A DNA stretch of 61,023 nucleotides from an uncultured Lachnoclostridium sp. (lineage in GTDB: Bacteria > Bacillota > Clostridia > Lachnospirales > Lachnospiraceae): assembly GCA_946499505.1 (NCBI GenBank), contig CAMMSL010000015.1:1-61023 (forward strand), given 5' to 3'. Positions 24,934 through 34,859 of the stretch are shown piece after piece. The notes under the pieces were generated by a model. It saw only the letters and a list, made by a program, of their open reading frames with translations. It made no database searches and had not been told where the DNA came from. Every line of letters starts with the position of its first letter. Within the stretch, counting starts at the first letter, position 1. Both the position numbers and the translations under genes were made by a program.

Positions 24934-25698
24934 ATGAAATGGAACAGTAATATAGCTAAACGATATATGGAAGCAGGTCTTGCAATCCTGATCGTTCTCA
25001 CGCTCGGGCTGGCCGGAGCTGCGGGTGTTTTATCACCACGGGCAGCTGAGCGTGAACAGATTGAGGCCGCTGCCGAAAATGACAGTACAAAAGCCAGTCA
25101 GGAAAATGAGAATAATACTTCGGCATCAAACCCGGATACAGAAGAGACGCAGGAGACAATAGCGGACGGGCAGTATCCGATCATGGGAAACAGCAATGTC
25201 ACTGTTCGGGAGATGGTCGATTATTTTAATGCATCCGGAGAGGAGTATCCCGCGGAAGAACTCTCCGAGGGCGGCGCGGATTCCATCGAGACATTCTGCC
25301 AGATGTATTATGATGAGGCGACGGCAGAGGGAGTGCGGCCGGAGGTGGCGTTTGCCCAGACTATGAAAGAGACGGGATTTCTTCAGTATGGCGGAGATGC
25401 TTCTATAGAACAGTTTAATTTCGCAGGCCTGGGTACCACGGGAAACGGTGTGCCGGGCAATTCATATCCGGATGTGCAGACAGGGATACGCGCACAGATC
25501 CAGCATCTCAAGGCATACGCTACATCAGATTCTCTGAACCAGGAGTGTGTGGATGACCGGTATGAGTATGTGAAGAAAGGTTCGGCGCCTTATGTGCAGT
25601 GGCTCGGGCAGCAGGAGAACCCGGAGGGGGTTGGCTGGGCGACCGGTGATAATTACGGATATGATATAGTGGGGATGATAGAAGATATGGTGGAATGA
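24934..25698 (+). CDS. Exported glucosaminidase-like peptidoglycan hydrolase
   Basis: This 254-residue protein has an N-terminal signal or anchor helix (about 12-34), a low-complexity Glu/Asn/Thr-rich linker (about 40-80) and a C-terminal glucosaminidase-type lysozyme-fold domain (about 95-250). The motif FAQTMKETGFLQYGGD holds the probable catalytic Glu146, followed by NFAGLGTTGNG, typical of family-73-like N-acetylglucosaminidases. The likely role is cleavage of cell-wall glycan during growth. Related domains occur in phage endolysins, but no phage genes are nearby and the signal sequence suggests a host enzyme. It has its own promoter region. Confidence 0.82.
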   Translation: MKWNSNIAKRYMEAGLAILIVLTLGLAGAAGVLSPRAAEREQIEAAAENDSTKASQENENNTSASNPDTEETQETIADGQYPIMGNSNVTVREMVDYFNASGEEYPAEELSEGGADSIETFCQMYYDEATAEGVRPEVAFAQTMKETGFLQYGGDASIEQFNFAGLGTTGNGVPGNSYPDVQTGIRAQIQHLKAYATSDSLNQECVDDRYEYVKKGSAPYVQWLGQQENPEGVGWATGDNYGYDIVGMIEDMVE

Positions 25699-25726
25699 AC
25701 TGATATCTTAAGATTATCTAAACTTC

Positions 25727-25785
25727 TTGACAAAACCGCCTTGTGCGACTATAGTATTTGATAGTTAATTTTTAGTTAATACTAT
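25727..25785 (+). promoter_or_regulatory. valS promoter with inverted repeat over the -10
   Basis: TTGACA (25727-25732), a 17-base spacer and TATAGT (25750-25755) form a near-consensus sigma-A promoter. ATAGTATT (25751-25758) and AATACTAT (25778-25785) are perfect inverted arms starting in the -10, and AGTTAAT is repeated between them. Confidence 0.75.
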
Positions 25786-25789
25786 TGTA

Positions 25790-26108
25790 ACAAAGGTGAC
25801 GAGGAAGAGGAGTACACTGTTACTTCCGTCAGAGAGAACCGTCCGCGGGCTGGAAGGCGGTTTCGGAAAAAGGACAGTGGAAGGTAGCTTTTGAACCGGA
25901 TGGCCGAAGAGTATTTGCGTGATAAGCCCGGCAGGCGTCTGCTGTGCTTACAGGATATGCGGGTAAGCTGTCCCGGAGTGGTCCACGTTACAGGACTCAA
26001 GAGGTATATTTCCGGACAGGAGCGAATCGCTCTGAATTAAGGAAATGTATGAAACAAGGTGGTACCGCGGATTCTTCGCCCTTTACGTTATGTAAAGGGC
26101 GTTTCTTT
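25790..26108 (+). promoter_or_regulatory. T-box riboswitch of valS
   Basis: This leader senses uncharged tRNA-Val. Stem I runs through the GA-rich AGAGAGAA element (25832-25839). The most likely specifier is the Val codon GTA at 25884-25886, in the 3' side of stem I. The T-box consensus AAGGTGGTACCGCGG is at 26056-26070. The terminator CGCCCTTTAC (26077-26086) with GTAAAGGGCG (26092-26101) and TTTCTTT follows. Uncharged tRNA pairing with the TGGT bulge would favour the antiterminator. The class is certain; the exact specifier triplet is read by eye. Confidence 0.93.
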
Positions 26109-26225
26109 ATGTAACTGTGAAAATTCCGTGAACACCGGGAAGATACAGTCCGTTCCATGAATGCGCATGATGCGGGGATAAGGGCGGACGCAGGAATTCT
26201 ATGAGGGAGAGACAAGGAGAACACA

Positions 26226-28877
26226 ATGAGCAAAGAATTAGCAAAGACTTATGATCCGAAAGCGATCGAAGAAAAACTGTATGACAAATGGTGTGAAAAC
26301 AAATATTTCCATGCGGAAGTGGACCGCAGCAGAAAACCGTTTACGACGGTGATGCCGCCTCCGAATATCACAGGAAAGCTTCATATGGGCCACGCTCTTG
26401 ACAATACACTTCAGGATATCCTGATCCGCTACAAGAGAATGGAAGGATATAACGCACTGTGGATCCCGGGAACAGACCATGCGGCTATCTCTACAGAGGT
26501 AAAGGTGACAAACCAGCTGAAAGACGAGGGTATCGATAAGAAAGAACTGGGACGTGAAGGGTTCCTGAAAAGAGTATGGCAGTGGAAAGAAGAATATGCC
26601 GGAACTATTGAGAACCAGCTCAAGAAGCTGGGAATCTCCTGTGACTGGGACCGAGAGCGCTTTACTATGGATGAGGGGTGCTCCAAGGCAGTTGAGGAAG
26701 TATTTATCAGTCTGTATAACAAAGGATACATCTATAAAGGTTCGAGGATCATCAACTGGTGTCCGAAATGTAAGACTTCCCTTTCTGACGCAGAGGTAGA
26801 GCATGAGGAGCAGGAAGGACATTTCTGGCATATTAAATATCCGATTGTGGGGACAGACCGTTTCCTTGAGATCGCGACGACACGTCCGGAGACGATGCTG
26901 GGCGATACGGCTATCGCTGTGCATCCGGATGACGAGCGCTATAAAGATATCGTAGGCAAGAATGTGATCCTGCCGCTTGTAGGACGTGAGATCCCGATCG
27001 TGGCAGATTACTATGTAGACAAAGAGTTCGGTACAGGTGCGGTGAAGATCACGCCGGCACATGACCCGAACGACTTTGAGGTGGGCAAGCGTCATAATCT
27101 GCCGGAGATCAACATTATGAATGACGACGCCACCATCAATGAAAACGGCGGCAAATATGCAGGTATGGACCGCTATGAGGCAAGAGAGGCAATTGTAAAA
27201 GAACTGGATGAGCAGGGCTATCTTGTGAAAGTTGTTCCGCATACACATGCAGTGGGAACTCATGACCGCTGCGGTACGACAGTAGAGCCGCTCATCAAGC
27301 AGCAGTGGTTCGTGAAGATGGAGGAGTTGGCAAAGCCTGCCATCAATGCGTTAAAGACCGGCGAGCTTAAATTTGTGCCGGAACGTTTTGACAAAATTTA
27401 TCTCCACTGGCTGGAGAATATCAAAGACTGGTGTATTTCCCGTCAGATCTGGTGGGGACACAGGATCCCGGCATACTACTGCGACGAGTGCGGTGAAGTT
27501 GTCGTTGACCATCACGCACCGGAGAAGTGCCCGAAGTGCGGATGTACACATTTCACACAGGACGAGGATACACTGGATACATGGTTCTCATCAGCTTTGT
27601 GGCCGTTCTCCACACTGGGATGGCCGGACAAGACAGAGGATCTGGACTATTTCTATCCGACGGATGTGCTTGTGACAGGATATGATATCATTTTCTTCTG
27701 GGTTATACGTATGGTATTCTCAGGTTATGCGCACACCGGAAAATCGCCGTTCCACACGGTGCTCATCCACGGTCTGGTGCGCGACTCCCAGGGACGCAAG
27801 ATGAGCAAATCCCTCGGAAACGGCATCGATCCGCTGGAGATCATCGACAAATACGGCGCCGATGCGCTCAGGCTTACACTTGTGACCGGAAATGCACCGG
27901 GCAATGATATGCGTTTCTACAATGAGAGAGTAGAGGCAAGCCGTAATTTCGCTAACAAGGTATGGAACGCGTCACGTTTCATCCTTATGAATATGAAAGA
28001 CGAAGCAGTCATTGAGAAACCGGACGATGCACTGCTCACGCCGGCTGACCGCTGGATCCTCTCCGCGGTAAACACACTGGCGAAAGATGTGACGGAAAAC
28101 ATGGACAAATACGAGCTCGGTATCGCGGTGCAGAAAGTATATGACTTTATCTGGGATGAATTCTGCGACTGGTATGTAGAGCTGGCAAAATATCGTATCT
28201 ATCATGCCGAAGAAGACCCGAAAGCAGCAGAATGTGTCCTGTGGGTGCTGAAGACGGTCCTTGGGCAGGCTCTGAAGCTTCTCCATCCGTTCATGCCGTT
28301 CATCACAGAGGAAATCTACAGCGCCCTTGTGCCTGAAGAAGAGTCCCTGATGATGTCAGAGTGGCCGAAGTACAAAGACGAGTGGAATTTCCCGGCGGAT
28401 GAGAACGTGATGGAACATGTGAAAGCGATCACAAAAGGTATCCGCAACATCCGCTCTGAGATGGATGTACCGAATAGTAGAAAGACGAAAGTATATATTG
28501 TCTGCACACAGGAAGAACTCTGCAACGGTATCAGGGCAGTCAGCGAATCTGTGAAGCCACTGATGATGGCAAATGAGATTTTGATTCAGGGTGATAAAGA
28601 AGGAATCGCGGACAGTGCGGTATCCGTTGTAGTACCGGATGCAGTTGTCTATCTGCCTCTTGAGGATCTGGTGGATTTCGAGCAGGAACGCGAGAGACTG
28701 GCAAAAGAAGAAGTAAGGTTAAATAAAGAGATAAAGAGAGCACAGGGTATGCTCTCCAATGAAAAATTCGTGAGCAAGGCTCCGGCTGACAAGGTCCAGG
28801 CTGAGCGGGACAAGCTGGAAAAATATACACAGATGCTCGAACAGGTAAAAGAAAGAATGGCGGGGCTTGCGAAATAA
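26226..28877 (+). CDS. valS: Valyl-tRNA synthetase
   Basis: This 883-residue class I aminoacyl-tRNA synthetase charges tRNA-Val. It has [13 protein letters not shown] (HIGH-type motif, residues 53-56), an editing domain with [17 protein letters not shown], two Cys-pair zinc-type motifs (CPKC and a CDEC/CPKC pair), the KMSKS motif with Lys525, and a C-terminal coiled coil (about 815-880). The length is normal for the family. AAGGAG lies seven bases before the ATG. It is preceded by its own T-box leader and promoter. Confidence 0.97.
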   Translation: MSKELAKTYDPKAIEEKLYDKWCENKYFHAEVDRSRKPFTTVMPPPNITGKLHMGHALDNTLQDILIRYKRMEGYNALWIPGTDHAAISTEVKVTNQLKDEGIDKKELGREGFLKRVWQWKEEYAGTIENQLKKLGISCDWDRERFTMDEGCSKAVEEVFISLYNKGYIYKGSRIINWCPKCKTSLSDAEVEHEEQEGHFWHIKYPIVGTDRFLEIATTRPETMLGDTAIAVHPDDERYKDIVGKNVILPLVGREIPIVADYYVDKEFGTGAVKITPAHDPNDFEVGKRHNLPEINIMNDDATINENGGKYAGMDRYEAREAIVKELDEQGYLVKVVPHTHAVGTHDRCGTTVEPLIKQQWFVKMEELAKPAINALKTGELKFVPERFDKIYLHWLENIKDWCISRQIWWGHRIPAYYCDECGEVVVDHHAPEKCPKCGCTHFTQDEDTLDTWFSSALWPFSTLGWPDKTEDLDYFYPTDVLVTGYDIIFFWVIRMVFSGYAHTGKSPFHTVLIHGLVRDSQGRKMSKSLGNGIDPLEIIDKYGADALRLTLVTGNAPGNDMRFYNERVEASRNFANKVWNASRFILMNMKDEAVIEKPDDALLTPADRWILSAVNTLAKDVTENMDKYELGIAVQKVYDFIWDEFCDWYVELAKYRIYHAEEDPKAAECVLWVLKTVLGQALKLLHPFMPFITEEIYSALVPEEESLMMSEWPKYKDEWNFPADENVMEHVKAITKGIRNIRSEMDVPNSRKTKVYIVCTQEELCNGIRAVSESVKPLMMANEILIQGDKEGIADSAVSVVVPDAVVYLPLEDLVDFEQERERLAKEEVRLNKEIKRAQGMLSNEKFVSKAPADKVQAERDKLEKYTQMLEQVKERMAGLAK

Positions 28878-28924
28878 GTTGACGGGGATTTCCTCTTATT
28901 CGAAGAAAGGATGTACGATCATAC

Positions 28925-31147
28925 ATGAAACGCATTCATATCAGGAAACCTGATATCAAAGGATTTTTTACAAAAGTCAGAAATCTGAAAAAAGAAGATA
29001 TCAAGCGGCACTTCAAGGAGAAAAAAGAGCGCAGGCAGCGAATACTCGAAGAACGGCGTAACAGCAGGTTCGCGAAAAGGATGCAGCCGGTTTATAAATG
29101 GATGAACAGGCTTTCCCTGCCTCTTCAGTTCCTTCTGGCCTGTGTGATCAATTTCCTGATCGAAACAGTCTCGAGACTGTCCTTTTTTGAGGCATGGGAC
29201 TATCTTGTGGGAACGCCGCTTGTGTTCCTGTATAATGCATTTATGATATTTACGACATTCATGCTCGTTTATCTGTTCCGGCGGAGGGTATTTGTCCGGA
29301 TCCTGCTCAGTGTGTTCTGGCTGTTTTTAGGGATCTGCAATGGATATCTTCTCACCAAACGTGTCACTCCATTTAATGCGCAGGATCTGAAAGTATTATC
29401 TGACGCGCTGGAGCTGACAGGCAATTACTTTAATACATTTGAGCTGGTGATGATCATTGTCGGAGTGGTGGCTGTTGTGTTCTGGGTAGTCTCTATGTGG
29501 AGAAGAGGCGGACAGTATACCGGAAAGATGCACAGGATCATCGCGCTGTGCGGCGTCGGAATTTCGTTTGCGGCATGTCTGTGGCTGACGGATGAGGCAA
29601 TCGACAAGCGTGTCATTTCCAATTATTTCGGAAATATTGCTTTTGCGTATGAGGATTACGGGTTCCCCTACTGTTTCTCAGCCAGCCTGTTTAATACAGG
29701 GATCAATGAGCCGGCAGGATACAGTGAAGAGACGATGAATGAGATCAGCGATAATGGGGAGCTGACACAGAGCAGTACCGGGCTTTCAGAGGACGAGATG
29801 CCCAATATTATGTTTGTCCAGCTCGAATCTTTCTTTGATCCCACGGAAGTGGAGTGGCTGCGTTTTTCAGAGGATCCGATCCCGAATCTGAGAAAACTCT
29901 TTGCTGAGTATTCCACCGGGTATTTTAAAGTGCCGTCTGTAGGAGCCGGTACAGCCAATACAGAGTTCGAAGTGCTTACAGGTATGAGCATGCGTTTCTT
30001 TGGCCCGGGTGAATATCCGTATAAGACTTACGCGAAGTTTAACCAGATGGAGAGTGCTGCCAGCGCGCTGAAAGCCCTTGGTTATGGTGCGGAGGCGCTT
30101 CATAACAACGGCGGTAATTTCTACAGCCGTGCGCAGGTATTCAATAAAATGGGCTTTGACCATTTTACGAGCAAGGAGTTTATGAATATCCTGCAGACAA
30201 CACCGAAAGGATGGGCGACGGACGATATCCTTGTGCCGAATATTATGGAATCCATGGATACGACCGAAGGACAGGATTTTGTCTTTACCATAAGTGTGGA
30301 AGGCCATGGAGAATATCCGACCGAGAAAGTACTCGAAGATCCGGAGATCGTTGTCAGCGGCGTTGAGGATGAAGGCGAGAGAAATGCATGGGAGTATTAC
30401 GTCAATCTCGTCCATGAGATGGATAAGTTCGTTGGCGAATTGATCGACGCAGTGGAGTCCAGGAACGAGCCTACAGTGCTTGTATTCTACGGAGATCATC
30501 TTCCGACGATGAACCTGGAGGCAAAGGACCTTAAGAGCCGATACCTTTACAACACAAACTATGTCATCTGGGACAATGTCGGCCTGAAGAAGGAGGACGA
30601 AAATATCGCTGCATATCAGATCATGGCTGAAGTGTTTGACCGGCTGGATATCCATTCCGGAACGGTATTCAATTATCACCAGCAGCGCCGCGAGACTAAA
30701 AATTATCTGGCGGATCTGGAGCTGCTCCAGTATGACATGATGTACGGAGATCAGTATGTATATGAAAAGTATGGCATGCCGGTTCCCGAGGAGCATATGG
30801 TCATGGGAGTCAAGGATGCAGAGCTTTCCCAGATGGTCGTACAGGCTGATGGTACGACTTACAGTATCTATGGAGATAATTTCACCAAGCAGAGCAAAGT
30901 TTATATAAATGGTGAAAAACAGACGACGACATTCCTGAATAATACAAGGCTGGATCTGAAGGAGTCTGAGATCGAAGATGGCGATACCGTGATGGTGGCA
31001 CAGGTGGGATCCAGCAACACTATATTCAGGGAATCAAAGACTTATATATATAGTAACGATACCTTGACAGAAGTGCCTGCGGATCCGAACGCACCTGAGA
31101 ACGGGCGGCAGGCGTTTGTCGATCAGGAAGAAGAACAAGAAGAATGA
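28925..31147 (+). CDS. LTA-synthase-family membrane sulfatase-type enzyme
   Basis: This 740-residue protein has a basic N-terminus (about 1-65), about five membrane helices (about 70-235) and an extracellular alkaline-phosphatase/sulfatase fold (about 290-600). VQLESFFDP supplies a metal ligand, Thr343 in GAGTANTEFE is the probable nucleophile, and YGDHLPTM closes the metal site. Family members transfer glycerol phosphate or related groups to cell-surface polymers. After about residue 620 there is an extra domain of about 100 residues with beta-rich, IPT-like sequence (YSIYGDNFTKQSKVYINGE), not part of the classic LtaS. The stop overlaps the folC start (ATGA). Confidence 0.88.
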   Translation: MKRIHIRKPDIKGFFTKVRNLKKEDIKRHFKEKKERRQRILEERRNSRFAKRMQPVYKWMNRLSLPLQFLLACVINFLIETVSRLSFFEAWDYLVGTPLVFLYNAFMIFTTFMLVYLFRRRVFVRILLSVFWLFLGICNGYLLTKRVTPFNAQDLKVLSDALELTGNYFNTFELVMIIVGVVAVVFWVVSMWRRGGQYTGKMHRIIALCGVGISFAACLWLTDEAIDKRVISNYFGNIAFAYEDYGFPYCFSASLFNTGINEPAGYSEETMNEISDNGELTQSSTGLSEDEMPNIMFVQLESFFDPTEVEWLRFSEDPIPNLRKLFAEYSTGYFKVPSVGAGTANTEFEVLTGMSMRFFGPGEYPYKTYAKFNQMESAASALKALGYGAEALHNNGGNFYSRAQVFNKMGFDHFTSKEFMNILQTTPKGWATDDILVPNIMESMDTTEGQDFVFTISVEGHGEYPTEKVLEDPEIVVSGVEDEGERNAWEYYVNLVHEMDKFVGELIDAVESRNEPTVLVFYGDHLPTMNLEAKDLKSRYLYNTNYVIWDNVGLKKEDENIAAYQIMAEVFDRLDIHSGTVFNYHQQRRETKNYLADLELLQYDMMYGDQYVYEKYGMPVPEEHMVMGVKDAELSQMVVQADGTTYSIYGDNFTKQSKVYINGEKQTTTFLNNTRLDLKESEIEDGDTVMVAQVGSSNTIFRESKTYIYSNDTLTEVPADPNAPENGRQAFVDQEEEQEE

Positions 31148-32463
31148 CATACAGTGAGGCAGTAGGATATATACTGGAGATCCCTAAATTTACCAAAAAA
31201 AATGATGCGGTACACACGAAAGCTTTTCTGGATTATCTGGGGAATCCGCAGAGAGATCTGAAAGTGATCCATGTGGCAGGAACCAACGGGAAAGGGTCCG
31301 TGTGTGCCTATCTTGACGGGATGCTCCGTTCGGAAGGAAAACGGACGGGGCTTTTTACTTCCCCGCATCTGGTGAAGATCAATGAGAGGATCGTCATTGA
31401 CGGTGTGCCTGTCGATGATGAGACGTTTACCAGAATTTTTAAAACAACACTTAAGGCGGTCAGGCTTATGGAAGAAGGCGGCCTTTCCCATCCGACTTTC
31501 TTTGAATTTCTTCTGGGAATGGCACTGTCAGCCTTTAGGGAAGCCGGCGTGGAATATGCCGTTCTGGAGACTGGTCTGGGCGGCAGGCTGGATGCTACCA
31601 GTGCGGTAGAGCCGCCGCTTGTCTGCGTGATCACTTCCATCGGGTATGACCACATGCAGTATCTGGGAGATACGCTCGAAGAGATCGCAGCGGAGAAAGC
31701 CGGGATCATACGGCCGGGTGTGCCCGTCTTTTATGCCGCATCCTCGGAAGAAAGCGACAGAGTCATTGAAAAGGCGGCGGAGAAAAACGGGAGCTTCTGT
31801 AAAAAAATCGGGAAAGACGCGTACGAAATTCTCGGAATAGAGGACAAACATATTGCATTTTCCTGTTCCAGTGATTATTATGGAAATACCACGTGGAAAT
31901 TAAACAATACCGGGATATATCAGCCGGACAATGCAATGCTCTCCATGGAAGTGATGCGGTATCTCTTCGGGAAGGATGCCCATACAGCGCGATGGAGAGA
32001 AGTCCTGTCTGAATTAAAATGGGCCGGCAGGATGGAAGAAATCCTGCCTGGAGTGTATGTTGACGGGGCACATAATATAAGCGCGGTTGAGGCGTTTATG
32101 CAGAGTATTCCGCAGGATGAACAGGGAAATATCATATTATTTTCCGCGGTAAAGGACAAAGAATACGAGAAGATGGCAGCTGCATTATGCAGGGATCTTA
32201 GGACAGATGCATATATTGTGACACATATCGATGATCCCCGCGGGACGAGGTCGGAGCAGCTCGGAGATATCTTCAGAAAATATACGGACCGTCCTGTCAT
32301 AGTCAGAGAATCTGTGAAGGATGCGCTCTTATGGGCGCTTGAGAACAGAGAAGACCGGAGGGTGTACTGCCTGGGGTCTCTATATCTGACAGGGATGATA
32401 AAGGAATTGATTCAGGAGGTAAAGTCAGATGCTGAATTACGAAGAAGAGTTAAAGAAGTTTAA
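31144..32463 (+). CDS. folC: Folylpolyglutamate synthase / dihydrofolate synthase
   Basis: This 439-residue Mur-ligase-type enzyme adds glutamate to dihydropteroate and/or folates. It shows the P-loop VAGTNGKGSVCAYL, LFTSPHLVKINERI, ETGLGGRLDATSAV and VDGAHN between the two domains. It overlaps the LTA-synthase-like gene by four bases, and its 3' end overlaps a small gene by 35 bases. Whether it has both activities cannot be read from sequence. Confidence 0.93.
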   Translation: MTYSEAVGYILEIPKFTKKNDAVHTKAFLDYLGNPQRDLKVIHVAGTNGKGSVCAYLDGMLRSEGKRTGLFTSPHLVKINERIVIDGVPVDDETFTRIFKTTLKAVRLMEEGGLSHPTFFEFLLGMALSAFREAGVEYAVLETGLGGRLDATSAVEPPLVCVITSIGYDHMQYLGDTLEEIAAEKAGIIRPGVPVFYAASSEESDRVIEKAAEKNGSFCKKIGKDAYEILGIEDKHIAFSCSSDYYGNTTWKLNNTGIYQPDNAMLSMEVMRYLFGKDAHTARWREVLSELKWAGRMEEILPGVYVDGAHNISAVEAFMQSIPQDEQGNIILFSAVKDKEYEKMAAALCRDLRTDAYIVTHIDDPRGTRSEQLGDIFRKYTDRPVIVRESVKDALLWALENREDRRVYCLGSLYLTGMIKELIQEVKSDAELRRRVKEV

Positions 32464-32563
32464 ACCAAGTCTTGAGGTAGAAGAGATCGAGGATGCTGTC
32501 TATCAGGAAGATCTCTCGGATGTGACGGACCTGCTGAAACAGGTTATGGAACAGAAGAAGTAA
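32429..32563 (+). CDS. Small conserved-looking acidic protein (44 residues)
   Basis: An ATG at 32429 follows GGAGGT at 32415-32420 with eight bases between, an excellent ribosome binding site, and the frame runs 44 codons to TAA. The protein starts MLNYEEELKKFKPSLEVEE and is Glu/Asp/Lys-rich and probably helical. It overlaps the folC end by 35 bases and precedes the TPR protein gene by 27 bases. I do not recognise it. The strong SD and operon position support a real gene. Confidence 0.65.
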   Translation: MLNYEEELKKFKPSLEVEEIEDAVYQEDLSDVTDLLKQVMEQKK

Positions 32564-32590
32564 GTACAGAAAGTGTAATGGTGGATATAG

Positions 32591-33943
32591 ATGGATTATA
32601 CGAAAAAGATCGTATATCAGTCCAACTACTGGTATAACGATGGTTTGCGAAAGGCCCAGATCCGGGATATGTCCGGCGCGATCGTCTCTCTGCGGCGCAG
32701 TCTGCAGTTTAACAGAGAGAACATTGCTGCCAGAAATCTTCTGGGACTGGTCTACTATGGGATCGGTGAGGTGCCGGAGGCTCTGGTGGAATGGATCATC
32801 AGCAAAAATCTGCGCTCCTATAATAATATAGCAGACTATTATATCAATACGGTGCAGGCGTCTGCCAGGGAACTTGAAACGATCAATCTGGCGATAAAGA
32901 AATATAATCAATGTCTGGCATACTGTCAGCAGAATGGAGAAGATCTGGCAATCATCCAGCTGAAGCAGGTGGTCTCATCCCATCCGACTTTTTTGAAAGC
33001 ACACCAGCTGCTTGCCCTTCTCTACCTGCATACAGGACAGTATACGCGGGCGCGGCAGATGGTCCGGCAGGCAAGAAAACTGGATACAGGAAATGAGCTC
33101 ACACTGAAATACATGCATGAGCTTACACATCAGAGAGGAAAACAGCGGCGCAAGTCCGGGAAAAAGAAAGAGGAAGCCGTAGAGTACAGCCTGGGTAATG
33201 AAACGATCATTCAGCCAAAGCATTCCAGAGTCAAAGAGATGGCAAGCCATCTCGCAGTGGCTAACATTTTCATTGGTGCGGCGATCGGTGCGGCGATCAT
33301 ATGGTTCCTTGTGGCGCCTGCTGTAAACCAGTCGCAAAATGAGCGGATGAATGATCAGATGCGTAACTACAGCGATCAGATCAAAACCCTGGAAGCACAG
33401 GTCAGCGCCCAGACGAGGACATTGGATAATTACCGGGCATCCGGAGAAGAGGCAGAGGCTGATGCAAACCAGGCCCAGACGGCCCGGGACAGTTATGAGA
33501 GTCTTATGACAGTTGTAGATCAGTATAATTCGGGAGAGTACAGTTATGCTACAATGGCAGATACCCTGATCGGCATTAACCGGGATTCTCTTGGAGAGAG
33601 CGGGCAGTCACGGTATGATGAACTGACGAGCGAGATATATCCAAGCGCATGCGATACAAATTTCTCTACAGGAACAGAAGCTCTGGATGCGGGAAATTAC
33701 CAGGGAGCTATTGACGCCCTTGTGAAAGTTGTCAGCATGAATGCCGGATATAACGACGGACAGGCCCTTTTTAATCTTGCGCAGGCGTATATGGGCAACG
33801 GGGATAATGAGAATGCAATTACTTATTTCCAGCGAGTGGTGGATGAGTATGGAGATTCGGAATATGCGGGAGAGGCTCAGACGAATCTGGATACTCTTTC
33901 GGCTGCCGCGGATGACAGCACTTCCGGCGACAGCAGTGAGTAA
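32591..33943 (+). CDS. TPR-repeat membrane protein
   Basis: This 450-residue protein has TPR-like helices in the first 180 residues (SGAIVSLRRSLQFNRENIAARNLLGLVYYGIGEVPEAL and similar), a basic linker (RGKQRRKSGKKK), one membrane helix (about 222-245), a coiled coil (about 250-300) and a second TPR pair (about 360-430) before a Ser/Asp-rich tail. The orientation is probably N-terminus in, C-terminus out, giving TPR modules on both sides of the membrane and suggesting a scaffold. The start has only a weak SD (GGTGG). It ends the folC transcription unit, before a strong terminator. Confidence 0.8.
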   Translation: MDYTKKIVYQSNYWYNDGLRKAQIRDMSGAIVSLRRSLQFNRENIAARNLLGLVYYGIGEVPEALVEWIISKNLRSYNNIADYYINTVQASARELETINLAIKKYNQCLAYCQQNGEDLAIIQLKQVVSSHPTFLKAHQLLALLYLHTGQYTRARQMVRQARKLDTGNELTLKYMHELTHQRGKQRRKSGKKKEEAVEYSLGNETIIQPKHSRVKEMASHLAVANIFIGAAIGAAIIWFLVAPAVNQSQNERMNDQMRNYSDQIKTLEAQVSAQTRTLDNYRASGEEAEADANQAQTARDSYESLMTVVDQYNSGEYSYATMADTLIGINRDSLGESGQSRYDELTSEIYPSACDTNFSTGTEALDAGNYQGAIDALVKVVSMNAGYNDGQALFNLAQAYMGNGDNENAITYFQRVVDEYGDSEYAGEAQTNLDTLSAAADDSTSGDSSE

Positions 33944-34019
33944 GGCGACAGCCGGCAGGATAAGAGCTTTATATTCGATACATACAACGAGATAGATAAA
34001 GGGAAAAGAAACACGAAAG

Positions 34020-34050
34020 AAAAGGATATACCAATTGGTATATCCTTTTT
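34020..34050. terminator. Perfect 30-base palindromic terminator before spoIIA
   Basis: AAAAGGATATACC and GGTATATCCTTTT flank AATT, giving a perfect 30-base palindrome (34020-34049) followed by T. It can terminate in either direction and separates the folC/TPR unit from the sporulation operon. Confidence 0.85.
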
Positions 34051-34092
34051 GCATGTACAATTAGATGCGAATGAAAACGAGGAGGAGTAGCA

Positions 34093-34407
34093 ATGAAATA
34101 TCAGGTTCAGGAGAACTGTCTGACGATCTATCTGCCGCGGGAGGTGGATCACCATAACGCGGAGGAGATCAAGAGGGAGGCGGACGCCGTGATCGACAGG
34201 AATCATATCAAATATGTGATCTTTGACTTTGACAGGACGGACTTTATGGACAGTTCAGGAATAGGGGTTATCATGGGACGGTATAAGACAGTCAGTCTGA
34301 TCGGAGGCGAGGTATGGGCAGTCCATACCAATGCCAGGATCAAAAAAATACTGACGTTGTCAGGGGTGACAAAAATAATGCAGATCTATGAGGAGGAAAG
34401 AAGATGA
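34093..34407 (+). CDS. spoIIAA: Anti-sigma F factor antagonist SpoIIAA
   Basis: This 104-residue STAS-domain protein releases sigma F in the forespore by binding SpoIIAB. The phosphorylation motif FMDSSGIGVIMGRYK is intact, with Ser54 equivalent to Ser58 of B. subtilis. LPREVDHHNAEEIK matches the N-terminal family signature. The SD GAGGAGG precedes the ATG. The stop overlaps spoIIAB by four bases (ATGA). The 42 bases between the terminator and the start show no clear sigma-H or sigma-A promoter. Confidence 0.95.
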   Translation: MKYQVQENCLTIYLPREVDHHNAEEIKREADAVIDRNHIKYVIFDFDRTDFMDSSGIGVIMGRYKTVSLIGGEVWAVHTNARIKKILTLSGVTKIMQIYEEERR

Positions 34408-34859
34408 AAAATACGAATGAAATGGAGATCAGATTTGACAGCCGCTCTGAGAATGAAGGATTTGCAAGAGTAGCGGTGGCGTCATTTATGACGCAGCTCA
34501 ATCCTACCGTGGAGGAGGTGGCGGATGTAAAGACCGCTGTATCCGAAGCAGTGACGAATGCGATCATACACGGGTATGAAAATGAAGTGCACAAGGTGAG
34601 CATCCGGTGCAGGATAGCAGAAAACGTACTTACAGTGGAAGTCAGCGATAACGGAAAAGGGATAGAAGACGTGCAGCAGGCCATGCAGCCGATGTTCACT
34701 ACACTGCCAGAGCAGGACCGTTCCGGTATGGGATTTGCATTTATGGAAGCCTTCATGGACAGCGTGGAAGTGGAATCAGAGCCGGGCAAAGGCACCCGTG
34801 TGAAGATGAAGAAGACCGTCGGAAAAGGAAGGGAGATATGGACCACACAATCGCTTTGA
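34404..34859 (+). CDS. spoIIAB: Anti-sigma F factor / SpoIIAA kinase SpoIIAB
   Basis: This 151-residue GHKL-fold protein holds sigma F inactive and phosphorylates SpoIIAA. It has the N-box EAVTNAIIHGYE, the G1 box VSDNGKGIED, and GMGFAFMEAFMD with SEPGKGTRV as G2/G3. The SD GAGGAGGAAAG overlaps the spoIIAA end, and the last 22 bases overlap sigF. This ordered coupling is conserved in spore formers. Confidence 0.95.
   Translation: MKNTNEMEIRFDSRSENEGFARVAVASFMTQLNPTVEEVADVKTAVSEAVTNAIIHGYENEVHKVSIRCRIAENVLTVEVSDNGKGIEDVQQAMQPMFTTLPEQDRSGMGFAFMEAFMDSVEVESEPGKGTRVKMKKTVGKGREIWTTQSL

Noticed and set aside
24934..25698. Prophage endolysin
   Set aside because: It has a signal/anchor sequence and its own promoter, and there are no phage structural, holin or integrase genes around it.
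29867..30796. 309-codon open frame on the minus strand within the LTA-synthase-like gene
   Set aside because: It is antisense to catalytic motifs of a real gene and shows no ribosome binding site.
33957..33963. AGGATAA as a sigma-H -35 for spoIIAA
   Set aside because: It has no matching GAAT -10 at the right distance and lies upstream of a strong terminator that separates it from spoIIAA.
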